NCBI GenBank assembly: GCA_009176605.1
Contig: SEYY01012570.1
Span: 92,501 to 112,949 of the forward strand
Source of the DNA: Armadillidium nasatum
Lineage: Eukaryota; Arthropoda; Malacostraca; Isopoda; Armadillidiidae
Direction of reading: 5' to 3'
Length of the DNA stretch: 20,449 nucleotides
A program made the translations under genes and the position numbers. A model generated the notes under the pieces. It made no database searches and was not told where the DNA came from. It was given only the letters and a program-made list of their open reading frames with translations. This document shows, in pieces, positions 1-14,604 of this stretch (positions are counted from its first letter, which is position 1; the number at the start of each line of letters is the position of its first letter).

Positions 1-129
1 TTATTGTTATCTAGTTTTTTATTTCTATTTATTTATTCAGTTAGGGTTATTATTATTATTTATTTACTTTATTATTAATTTGTTTATTCAGTTAGTGACA
101 TTATTATTAATTGTACTGTTAGTGCTGAC

Positions 130-253
<124 letters not shown>

Positions 254-262
254 ATATAAATA

Positions 263-264
<2 letters not shown>

Positions 265-301
<37 letters not shown>

Positions 302-305
302 TTGC

Positions 306-340
<35 letters not shown>
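265..340. repeat. poly(A)33 / poly(T)33 palindrome
   Basis: A run of 33 A (265-297), a 10-base spacer (298-307, tttgttgcag) and a run of 33 T (308-340). The two runs can pair as one hairpin. The T run is bracketed by ttgcag on the left and gtgcag on the right. Two poly(A)-tailed insertions joined tail to tail would look like this, as would a fold-back duplication. I see no body sequence that decides between them. Confidence 0.9.
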
Positions 341-341
<1 letters not shown>

Positions 342-350
342 TGCAGGAAT

Positions 351-1299
351 AGAACAATAACAACTTTGCTAAGTGAATATTATTTGTTCTTCATATTTTA
401 AAATCCATTGGGAAAAGGGTTACCCCACATTAGCTTTGTAATGTTCACTTCACCAGTTTTTGTGAAGTAATATAAAAGTAACAACGCCCTTACATGACCG
501 TCAGTAGTCAATCTGCACGCTAAAGAGTGATAGTTACTTTAAGCTTCATAATAATATTAAAATATTTATTCTACATTATTCAAGAATATATAGCTACTCC
601 GGAGGAACAATGACGCAAGTGCAAAATTTGTTGTTTTTTTTAAATAAATACGACAACAGTACAGTATGAAAAAATATTTTTTTAATCTGGTGCAACAACG
701 ATATAATTGTAATACCTTTTTCTTGACAGCTAGAGAGCAGTTACGTCGTTGTTCAAATTACGCGTTTTCAATCACATGATCAGAAGAACAACGACGTAAC
801 GATCAGTTGCGTTTCAGTTTTTAAAGTGTGATGCATCGTTCTTATTTCTAAAACTACGTAAGTGCCATTTCTTAATTAATGGTTGTGACAAATTTTGTAT
901 TTGATCCCAGTGGGACACCAACGTATGTGACTATTTCATCATTGTTCATATCAAGTAAACCCCAATTTTCCATTACCAGTAAGTGGACAATACCGTGAGT
1001 ATATTTTCCGTCTTTGTTGACTTCATATTTTCGTTATTTTTTGGATGTAACTGTTCTTTCTGTCATTGTTTACTCAATATTTGTTTGCGCTTTTTCCGAT
1101 CCATAATATTATGTCAACATTGTATACTTTGTTTTTAGCCAATAATATAGACAGCTATAAAATGGACATAACAAAAGTAATATTACGCCTTCTACTCAAA
1201 GTGCTAAACTTGCGAAAAATGAAGAAAAAAACAGTTATCGAGTCCTGTAATGGTAGAACCATTACAGATTTGCAATACGCAGTATTATCGAAAAATCTA
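351..1299. other. Unassigned AT-rich DNA with a 14-bp inverted repeat
   Basis: I find no convincing coding region here; the plus-strand ORF at 1066-1302 has no recognisable domain. The one clear structure is a perfect 14-bp inverted repeat, ttacgtcgttgttc at 741-754 and gaacaacgacgtaa at 786-799, with a 31-bp spacer. A smaller hairpin, cttcac/gtgaag, lies near 448-467. The right edge has a palindrome, gaacaattcattgttc at about 1301-1316, where the LINE fragment begins. Confidence 0.6.
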
Positions 1300-3000
1300 T
1301 GAACAATTCATTGTTCACCTCAAAAAATGCAGTGTACATTCTATTTATTCTCACACACACTCTACTATTCCTATAAAGTGATCTAATGCCCTCAATTACT
1401 TTCTCCTCAATTTCATACTTCCTCAAAACCTCCCACAGTTTACTCCTATCCACCCTATCATAAGCTTTATATACAAATCCTTCCATATTTTCTCTCTTTT
1501 TTTTTCTTCAATCATTCTTAAAGTAAAAACCTGGTCCATACACCCTCTTCCTTCTTTAAAACCTTTTTATTCTTCACATACGATTTCATTAATCCCTATC
1601 TTATCCAATAAGATTCTACCATACACTTTACCCACTATACTAAGCAAAATTATGCCCCTATAACTCCCACACAAATTATCACCCATTCTCTTAAATAAAG
1701 GGACCACACACGCATTTTGCAAATCTTGAGGCACCTTCTCCATTACCCAACATAAATTAAATAACCTCACTAACCAATTTACTACATTTACTCCCCCTTC
1801 CAATAACATCTCTTCATTTATCCCATCTAAGCCTGACGATTTACCCTTCTTCACTTTCCTCAGAGCTTTACCTATTTCTTCTATCGAAATCCCACCATCA
1901 ACCTCCTGTATCAATCTACCCCTTTATCTCTCCAACACCAACTTTCCTCCTTACCTCATTTACATTCAAGAGCTTACTAAAGTATTCTACCCATCTAGCT
2001 CTAACCTCAATTTCCATCTGTCTTATTTCTCCATCTAACCCTTTTACCCCATCTCAATACCTCCCTCTTATTCCTAACCTTATTCACCTCCTTCCAAAAC
2101 ATCTTACTCTTTTCTCTACAACTCTCAACTATCTTATTACCCCATTTTTCATCTGCTCTTTCTTTCGCCTTTCATATCTCCCATTTGGCTATCCTCTTCT
2201 TTACCTTATATGATTCCCATTCTTCTAAACTTTTTGTGCTCAAATATTTTTCAAACGCCTATTCACCTACTCACACCACAATTCACCTCCTTTCTTTTAC
2301 ACTTTCTTCCCACCCTCCTCACCCCACATACAATCCTTGCACTTTCTACCATTACGACCTTAAACCTCCCAGACTCCTCCTACACCCCCCCTAAGTTTCT
2401 TCCTCTTACCTCTTCCCATCCTATATTTAGCTCTCTTTTAAAATGTTCCCCTACTTCCATTTCCTCCAGTCTTTCCACTCTCACAATCTCTACTTCCCTA
2501 CCCGCACATCCAATCTTTCTCCATCCCCCTTTCACTCTAATTTTGGCTAGCACCAAAAAATGGTCCGAAATTACTCTAGCGGACTCCTAAACACAATCGC
2601 TTCTAATAATCTATCCCTTATCCTCTTCATAATACATTTATAGTCTATCAAACCCCTTTCACTATTTACCCCACTAACTCAGGCCAACTTATGATTCAAC
2701 TTTTTAACAAACCAGGTATTCCCTATTATAAATCTATTTGCCCTACAAACTTCTATTAAACTCTCTCCATTCAAATTTCTATCACCCACCCACTACTTTC
2801 TTTTTCCCTAACTCCATTCACCGGCGCATAAGCACAAACAAATACTCATTCCTCTCTATTAAACCTTAGATTCACCCATATTATTCTTGATGAAATTCTT
2901 ACACACTCTCTCATACATTCCCATCTTTCCCTAACTCCTGAAAACACCCCTTTGAACACACCAAATTCAATCCTGCCGATTCTTATTCCACCAGCAGCAA
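1300..3000 (-). pseudogene. LINE retrotransposon fragment, family A (endonuclease, linker, partial reverse transcriptase)
   Basis: A broken non-LTR retrotransposon ORF2, read from high to low coordinates in several frames. Endonuclease: around 2590-2950 with VCAYAPVNG, then LIEVCRANRFIIGNTWF and LIDYKCIMKRIRDRLL. This matches the apurinic-endonuclease part of LINE ORF2, but the GDxNA-type catalytic segment is damaged (VGDRNLNGE). Linker: VVMVESARIVCGVRRVG near 2315-2370, and RARWVEYFSKLLNVNEVR near 1950-2020. RT: 1914-1567 opens with KALRKVKKGKSSGLDGINEEML and continues to YRGIILLSIVGKVYGRILL; after a frameshift, GCMDQVFTLRMIEE and KAYDRVDRSKLWEVLRKYE follow. The element stops at about 1300, before the QG and YADD motifs, so it cannot encode a working polymerase. 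I recall close relatives in decapod genomes but assign no clade. Confidence 0.85.
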
Positions 3001-3034
3001 GCACACTGTTGGCGTACTTATTACACCTACTTCT

Positions 3035-3107
3035 CTCCTCCTACCAGGCCTCGAACCAGAGTCTTTCGCTTGCTAAGCGAGTGCTCGATCAACTGAGCTA
3101 CGGAGCC
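3035..3107 (-). repeat. tRNA-Ala(AGC)-derived SINE head
   Basis: On the minus strand the sequence begins GGCTCCGTAGCTCAG and has an A-box-like TAGCTCAGTTG. The D stem GCTC/GAGC is perfect, the anticodon stem pairs at 4 of 5 positions around the loop TTAGCAA (anticodon AGC, Ala), and there is an exact B box, GGTTCGAGGCC (plus strand 3047-3057). The T stem is imperfect and the 3' side does not rebuild the acceptor stem. It is therefore better read as a tRNA-derived, RNA polymerase III type SINE head than as a working tRNA gene. It sits about 50-90 bp upstream of the LINE family A endonuclease, in the same orientation; where the SINE body ends is unclear. Confidence 0.75.
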
Positions 3108-3179
3108 ACTCCAACAATAATTCACAATTCACAAAACTTTATTCAGGAAATGGTACATTTACAGGTTTAAAGTTTAAAA

Positions 3180-3816
3180 GTAGGTCTTATACTTCTAAAT
3201 TCATTAATAATCTTAATATTAATATTGTGACTGTCGAATTCCCTGAAAAGGGGCTGCTATAGGAAAACACTGCTTTTTCCTTTGAGCCCCAATGCTTAAT
3301 ACATATAAATATATATAATTTTAAGTTATTTAATAATAAATAGTTATAATAGGTTACCTCCAGAGTAACAAAAGTCTAGAAATATTGATCATGCAAGTAA
3401 AAATAACAGAGACGTTACTTATGATGTTTACTACAATAATTCTAGTAATAATAATAACAATGATATTTGCTTCAAATATAATACTAATACAATAATAACA
3501 TTAATAATAATAATGGTAACTATAATAATAGCAATAATACAACAGTGATAATAATAATTAAGATAATAATAGCAATAATAAAAATAATAGTTGTAAGATA
3601 ATATTTATAATAAAATTTTCAATAATAATAATAATAACAACAACAATAAAACAATGGCAATAACGAATGTATATAGTAAAATGATAATAATCGTATTAAT
3701 GACTGCAGTAATGGGATTAATATTATTGGATGTTGTAGATTATCTAATTTAATAATAATAAGAATAAAGATAATAATCCTGGTAATAAAAATACTAATGG
3801 TTAAAATAATAACAAG

Positions 3817-3818
<2 letters not shown>
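3180..3818. other. AT-rich DNA with scattered imperfect AAT repeats
   Basis: No coding signal. From about 3430 onward the sequence is an imperfect mixture of aat, aac and ata triplets that leads into the pure (AAT)n arrays. It looks like a decayed older part of the same microsatellite. Confidence 0.7.
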
Positions 3819-4154
<336 letters not shown>

Positions 4155-4925
4155 ATCAATACGAGTTTATGTACATTTTTTTTAATTTTGCGCGCATATG
4201 ATTTTGTAGATCTTTCATTTTTTATGTCGTCTGGGAGATTGTTATATATAATGGTGGAGGTGTAGCTTACTGCTTGTCGTGCTTTAGTTAGCCTGTAGAA
4301 AGGGGTATTTAAGCTGTTGTTATTTCTTAAGATTATTCCTCTCACAGTTTGATTGTTTTGATGATTTGTTTTTAGCAATTCGCATGCGTTATTATTTATT
4401 ACTTTGTGAATTTTCGTTAGGAGGCAGAGGTTTAGAAGATTATCAAATTGCAATATGTTAAGTTTTTTGAAATAAAGGTGGTGTATGAATATAAAAGTCT
4501 CTGCTGACACTGAGAAGTCTTATGATTCGTTTTTGCATTGTTATGATTTGAGGTGTGTTTGTTTTGGGTGTTATCCCATATATAGAGAGACAGTAAAGTA
4601 TGTGGGGGTGAATGTGTGCAAAAAATATTTTTCGTAGAACATACAGTGGAATGGATTTTGCTAATTTAACGAGGATATACATATACTTTGCAAGTTTATT
4701 TACTAATGTTTTTACGTGTTCTTTAAATGTTAATTTGTTATCTATTATGGCTCCCAGGATTCTTGCGGTATTTGTTCGGGTTAGCTCATAATCTTCTAGT
4801 TTAATTTCAAAATTATTTCCTACGTTTTTGTTGCTTATTGTAATGTAAGAGGTTTTTAGAACGTTTAATGATAGTTTATTTGAGTCGACAAATCTCGTGA
4901 TGTTTGATAAAGAGCTTTCAAATTT
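4155..4925 (-). pseudogene. LINE family B, C-terminal part of the reverse transcriptase ORF
   Basis: Minus-strand reading from 4925 gives FVDSNKLSLNVLKTSYI, then ARILGAIIDNKLTFKEHV and AHIHPHILYCLSIYG. This is the usual order after the YADD motif in Jockey/CR1-like LINE RTs (the NKLSLN-KT, LG-IDNKL-W-H and HP-L-YC-IWG blocks). A frameshift near 4460-4500 is visible because FYIHTPPLFQK in one frame overlaps IHHLYFKKLNILQFDN in the next. The second frame continues through the C-terminal region (ARQAVSYTSTIIYNNLPDDI) to about 4160, where the stop codon is lost in (AAT)n. It is the downstream continuation of the fragment at 5405-5750. Confidence 0.85.
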
Positions 4926-5404
<479 letters not shown>

Positions 5405-5750
5405 CTCTCCTATATTGATCAATATAGATATATCATCTGCGAATGAGACAGAGAAGGAGTTGTGCGGGTTTATTTAGTACTTTGCATATGTTGAAAACAG
5501 AAGCGGTGCAAGCATGGACCCCTGTGGAACGCCAGTTTTTTTTTTTTTTTTTTGCTGTCTTATAAAGTATATCACCTAACTTTATGTATTGTTGTCTACC
5601 TTTGAGGTTACTTTCAAACCACTGCAAGTTAAGGCCATCGAAACCCAGTTTATTTTGTTTGGTTAATAAGATATCAAGGTCTATTGTGTCAAAGGCTTTG
5701 GTGAAGTCTAGTAGCAGAAGGACGGAGGAGTCTTTATTTTCTAAATTTTG
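5405..5750 (-). pseudogene. LINE family B, reverse transcriptase palm fragment
   Basis: Minus strand from 5750: LLLLDFTKAFDTIDLDILL is RT box A with its catalytic Asp. GFDGLNLQWFESNLKGRQQ and YIKLGD follow. Translation then enters an 18-base A run (plus strand T 5536-5553), giving Lys repeats that look like slippage. A second frame carries GVPQGSMLAPLLF and then FADDISIL, the catalytic FADD/YADD box, near 5410-5440. So the palm motifs survive but are split across frames. The fragment starts abruptly at the (AAT)n array at 5751 and lacks endonuclease and fingers. It continues beyond the insertion at 4926-5404. Confidence 0.85.

Positions 5751-5829
<79 letters not shown>
5751..5829. repeat. (AAT)n microsatellite
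   Basis: About 79 bp of uninterrupted ATA/AAT triplets, placed exactly where the LINE family B coding sequence is truncated at its 5' side. Confidence 0.96.
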
Positions 5830-5831
<2 letters not shown>

Positions 5832-5879
5832 TAATCTTTAAGTACATAAAAATTTAAGAATGAAAAATGAATAAATTAC

Positions 5880-5982
5880 CTTTCTGAGGTCCTGAATAAG
5901 CTCCATTTGTTGCTGTTACAGTACTAATGAATGAATGAAATGCTGCCGTAATGAATACCAGTATCAAGCTGCTTTTGAACAT
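5880..5982 (-). CDS. Possible first coding exon of a secreted protein (signal peptide)
   Basis: The minus strand from an ATG at 5982 reads [20 protein letters not shown] and then [14 protein letters not shown]. That is a short basic start, a hydrophobic core and small residues suitable for signal peptidase cleavage. After the 34th codon plus one base comes AAAG|GTAATT, a good match to a eukaryotic 5' splice donor (GT at 5879-5878). If real, this is a 103-nt phase-1 exon of a secreted protein. Against it: the Kozak context is weak (T at -3), the frame is open further upstream to 6066, no downstream exon is identifiable and repeats lie on both sides. I do not recognise the protein; this is a hypothesis only. 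Confidence 0.25.
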
Positions 5983-6089
5983 GGAGGGATAGTCTCTGTT
6001 TCTTCGGCATGAGACGACTCTGGTTGCAAACTCTTTTTTTCCTTTCCATACGAGTAAAGCTTCCATATTCTCTTACATACATCACATCG

Positions 6090-6371
<282 letters not shown>

Positions 6372-6489
6372 GCGGTCAGTTTGACCTTCAACATAAAACT
6401 ATTACATAATATATAAGGCTTACTCACACAATTTCAGATATAAAATTTTATTAAAAATTTATTTAATATTGTTAATTGTTTATTTGTTT

Positions 6490-6617
<128 letters not shown>

Positions 6618-6757
6618 GGTAGTTTTATTATTTGTTTCTATATATTTTTTCCAGCAAGGAACTTTATTTTCATCTACTCTAACTTATAAATTGAAACAAA
6701 TTATTTTTATCTAAGAAAATATGCATTGCAGAATGTGGGCGCGTTTTCTGATGCCAG

Positions 6758-6873
<116 letters not shown>

Positions 6874-6945
6874 TAAATAGAAGTGCTCCTCTTGAGCTTA
6901 ATTTTCAGCAAGAACAGAAAAACAAATAATGATCGTAGCATATAT

Positions 6946-7010
6946 ATTATGAGATTAGTATAATTAACAAGATTTCTTATTATGAAATTAGTATAATTGA
7001 CATGATATCT
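6946..7010. repeat. 33-bp imperfect tandem duplication
   Basis: Two adjacent units, 6946-6978 and 6979-7010. Both start attatga and share attagtataatt; they differ at a few positions and one base in length. In the minus-strand sense they lie immediately 3' of the hammerhead-like motif at 7015-7045. Confidence 0.8.
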
Positions 7011-7014
7011 AACG

Positions 7015-7045
7015 TTTCGGCTATAATAACTTTAGCCATCATCAG
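7015..7045 (-). ncRNA. Hammerhead-ribozyme-like core motif (candidate)
   Basis: The minus strand contains CTGATGA (7045-7039), one extra base, a 5-bp stem GGCTA/TAGCC (7037-7033 with 7023-7019) around a 9-nt loop, and GAAA (7018-7015). CUGAUGA - stem II - GAAA is the conserved hammerhead order. Downstream, ACGT can pair with ATGT to make a short stem III before a possible cleavage site at ATGTC. The extra base at the foot of stem II and the lack of a convincing stem I weaken the call. Related motifs are known in the terminal repeats of Penelope-like retroelements. It lies between the truncated BEL gag and the 33-bp duplication. Confidence 0.35.
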
Positions 7046-7109
7046 AGAACTCTGAAAGTAATAGAAACAAACACAGTAAATATGAAATGTTCGAAATACT
7101 AAATTCATA

Positions 7110-8220
7110 TCGGTGGATGGCTGCGAAGGTGCTTCCCTCTTTTCGCTTCTTTTTGTAGAAGCATTAAAAGATGATAATTTCTTTTCTTTTCTAGGAGAAG
7201 AATTTCTCTTCTCATTCTTGCGTGAAGAGGAAGTTGAAGAATACGAGATGTTTCTCTTTTGGAATTTCTCCAAAGATTTTAGGATGTGGTGGTACCGATC
7301 AAAAATAATATTGATAGAAGGATATTCTTCCTTCGTATCAATCTTCAACTCTCGAAGAAATGATGAGGGCAACTTGTCAACTACTAAGTGGCTAACGAGT
7401 TTACATCCAGGTGTGTCTTCTTCGAGAAAGTTAAGTCTGAATTCTTTCAGTTCATGAATATAAACTCGAACTTCTGAAATGAAAGAACGAACTTCATCCA
7501 GATCTCTTCCACTCAAGACAGCAGCCGAATCAATCTTATGGAAGAGAGAATCTATAATGAACTGTTTGTCCAAATAAAGATCCTTTAAAATCTTTAAAGC
7601 AATAAGATAATTTTCATCTACGTTGGACAAGTGTTCGATATCTCTCAATGCGAAGCCCCCCAAATGAGCTTTCAAATACAGCAACTTGGCTGCAGAAGAA
7701 ATATCTGTACGACATCCGAATGTGTTTTCAAAAGAGAGAATGAATGAACGAAATTGGAAGCGATCACTCTCTCCCTTGAATGAGTTACATTTAGGAGCTG
7801 GTATCTTAATCTCCTGTTTGGGTGATATGTTTTTTAATATATGTGTCAGCTCCGCACGAGAGACTGCGTCTTCATTCGAATGTGTAGAGGAAGACGAACG
7901 TCGAGGTTCAATTTGTGTTATAGGGCGTACCTTGTTTACAATCTTTTGTACCTGAAGATGGTATTCGGAGGCAGCAATGATTTCCTCATTAAGGATAGTT
8001 TTGTCATACTTCATAAGCTGAGACGAGCATATCTTTGCTTCAATATCCCCATCTAGTTGCCTAATCTCCTCCAACCTAAGAGTAACCTCTTCCAGCAAGG
8101 ACGACACAATAGCTGGTTCGGTACCCTCAGGAGGGAGATTTACTATCGGCTTAAGAAGCAAGGTCACCTTTCGACGGACCACTTCTCTGGACAATTTCAA
8201 AGAAGCTATCACCTTCTTAA
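7110..8220 (-). pseudogene. BEL/Pao-type retrotransposon gag, 3' portion (DUF1759-like)
   Basis: A 410-residue minus-strand frame, of which about residues 1-365 (8212 to about 7110) look like true gag. The first part is helical and charged (VSSLLEEVTLRLEEIRQLDG). Then comes a DUF1759-like core typical of Pao retrotransposon gag: IPAPKCNSFKGESDRFQF, FILSFENTF, AAKLLYLKAHLGGFA, ALKILKDLYLDKQFIIDSLF. A Ser/Lys/Arg-rich stretch (SSTSSSRKNEKRNSSPRKEKK) follows. The zinc-knuckle, protease and reverse transcriptase expected downstream are absent. Near 7110 the frame runs into unrelated repeat DNA, so its last 45 or so residues are not gag. The 5' end is cut by the piggyBac insertion at 8220/8221 and resumes at 10912-11048. 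Confidence 0.85.
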
Positions 8221-8233
8221 CCCATTAATGCCC
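8217..8233. repeat. piggyBac left end: TTAA target site plus 13-bp TIR
   Basis: TTAA at 8217-8220 followed by CCCATTAATGCCC at 8221-8233, the exact reverse complement of 10899-10911. Confidence 0.95.
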
Positions 8234-8350
8234 GAAATTAAAAAAGTTTGAATTTTTTTTTAAAATTTGGATATATAGTCTATTTTAGTCCTAGAAATGT
8301 CAATTTCCAAGAATTTTTTAAAAATTCCGTCTCTTTCACAGATTTTTAGG

Positions 8351-8378
8351 CCGTGTCTTTTTAGACACAGTGGGCATT
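8351..8378 (+). repeat. piggyBac subterminal palindromic motif, copy 1
   Basis: cgtgtctttttagacacagtgggcatta without its edges: GTGTCT-5 nt-AGACAC is a palindrome followed by AGTGGGCATTA. About 120 bp inside the left end. Copies recur at 10511-10536 (inverted) and 10879-10906 (direct, touching the right TIR). Repeated subterminal motifs of this kind are candidate transposase-binding sites. Confidence 0.85.
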
Positions 8379-8449
8379 AGCGTTAACAAGAACTCGAAAA
8401 TTAGATAATGATAGTTTTTGCTAAAGTTATATTATTTTTATTATTATTA

Positions 8450-10030
<1,581 letters not shown>

Positions 10031-10036
10031 TTTTGC

Positions 10037-10349
<313 letters not shown>

Positions 10350-10350
10350 A

Positions 10351-10352
<2 letters not shown>

Positions 10353-10433
<81 letters not shown>
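10353..10433. repeat. (AT)n microsatellite 8
   Basis: About 81 bp of pure AT inside the piggyBac element. Confidence 0.97.
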
Positions 10434-10436
<3 letters not shown>

Positions 10437-10510
10437 CTACAATAGCAAGTAAAGATGAAATCGAAAGTTTCTGAATCAAAAAATAATTCAAAAATTTGTT
10501 AACGTTACTT

Positions 10511-10536
10511 CCCACTGTGTCTAAAAAGACACGCGG
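10511..10536 (-). repeat. piggyBac subterminal palindromic motif, copy 2 (inverted)
   Basis: Its reverse complement matches copy 1 exactly over 23 bases (plus strand 8352-8374). It forms an internal inverted repeat with copy 1, separated by about 2.1 kb. Confidence 0.85.
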
Positions 10537-10878
10537 AAAAATAACACCCTATAAAATTTATTTCACTAATAAAATATTCGTTTTCGCATTTTCAGCGTAC
10601 AGTACAATTACTAATAAGTAAAAAAAATAAAAAAATAACTTATCCAAACATACAAGTACCCCAAAAAACACTTACAAGTCAATGCATGTCAGCACTGACG
10701 CTCATCAAAAATTTTACTACTGAAATTATTGCGTGTAGAAACGAAAAAAAAAATTTTTTGAGGGAAACATTGAAATAAATAGCTAGAAGAATCATTCCTT
10801 AGAATAACCATTCGTACCAAAACCAAAAAAAAATTTAAAATATATTATTTTTTAAATATTTTATGAGGTCATGTTTTA

Positions 10879-10906
10879 CGTGTCTAAATAGACACAGTGG
10901 GCATTA
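10879..10906 (+). repeat. piggyBac subterminal palindromic motif, copy 3, merged with the right TIR
   Basis: GTGTCTAAATAGACAC followed by AGTGGGCATTA, running into the right TIR (10899-10911). It differs from copy 1 only in the loop between the palindrome arms. Confidence 0.85.
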
Positions 10907-10915
10907 ATGGGCTAA
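10899..10915. repeat. piggyBac right end: 13-bp TIR plus mutated target site CTAA
   Basis: GGGCATTAATGGG at 10899-10911 followed by CTAA. The T-to-C change in the target duplication shows the insertion is not very recent. Confidence 0.93.
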
Positions 10916-11048
10916 CTGCGTCCAGAATCTTTATCTTTTCTTCAGGATTCAAATTATCATCATCTGCTCCAAAATCGCTCGAAATAGTCCCTTCAAGGTC
11001 TTCTAGAAGTGTGGAAGCAGATACTACAGCACTCAAATCCATGTCCAT
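10912..11048 (-). pseudogene. BEL/Pao-type gag, 5' (N-terminal) portion
   Basis: On the minus strand the frame opens at MDMDLSAVVSASTLLEDLEG (ATG at 11048) and ends in EEKIKILDAV at the piggyBac right end. The frame is open further upstream to 11141, but that part is translated minisatellite (GRIGRFIGVLSVNR), so the ATG at 11048 or the next at 11042 is the likelier start. When the piggyBac and one TTAA copy are ignored, the frame agrees with the gag part at 8220 downward. A 5' LTR would be expected at higher coordinates, but I could not identify its ends. Confidence 0.75.
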
Positions 11049-11092
11049 ATTTCCAATTTGCTCGAAAAATCTCCGATAAAACGACAAATGTT

Positions 11093-11385
11093 TCCGATTA
11101 ACCGATAAGACTCCGATAAATCGACCGATCCTACCGATCAATTGATCGATCCTACATCAGATTGAAATATTTGAAATATTTTATAATTAATCAATTAAAT
11201 TCCGATTTATCGATTAAGTTCCGATTAATCGATTATATTCCGATTAATCGATTAATGTTCGATTAATCGATTATGTTCCGATCAATCGACTAAGTTCCGA
11301 TCAATTTTTGATTATCCGATTATGTCCGATTAATCGATCAAGATTCGATTAATCGATCAAGTGTTCGATTATTGGTAATCGATAT
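11093..11385. repeat. 19-bp minisatellite with GATTAATC palindromic core
   Basis: About eight units at 11200-11385 with consensus TTCCGATTAATCGATTAAG; unit length is 18-20 bp except one longer unit of 30. About three more diverged units lie at 11093-11155, separated by a short AT-rich break. The core CGATTAATCG is self-complementary, so every unit contains a palindrome. The array occupies the leader between the gag start and unassigned upstream DNA, so it may be part of the BEL element's untranslated region. Confidence 0.9.
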
Positions 11386-13230
<1,845 letters not shown>

Positions 13231-13266
13231 CTTATATACATACATATATAAATATATATACATACA

Positions 13267-14603
<1,337 letters not shown>

Positions 14604-14604
<1 letters not shown>

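Noticed and set aside
1066..1302. A 78-residue plus-strand ORF
   Set aside because: No recognisable domain, AT-rich composition and no splice or promoter context; likely chance.
2185..2590. Two plus-strand ORFs rich in Ser, Thr, Pro and Leu
   Set aside because: They are the antisense of LINE family A linker sequence, whose minus-strand reading has recognisable blocks.
3035..3107. A functional tRNA-Ala gene
   Set aside because: The 3' side does not form an acceptor stem and the T stem is imperfect; a SINE head fits better.
7113..8251. Several plus-strand ORFs opposite the gag frame
   Set aside because: Shadows of the minus-strand gag coding sequence, with no domain of their own.
11200..11385. 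A CRISPR-like array
   Set aside because: The units are directly adjacent 19-bp tandem repeats without unique spacers; the genome is eukaryotic.
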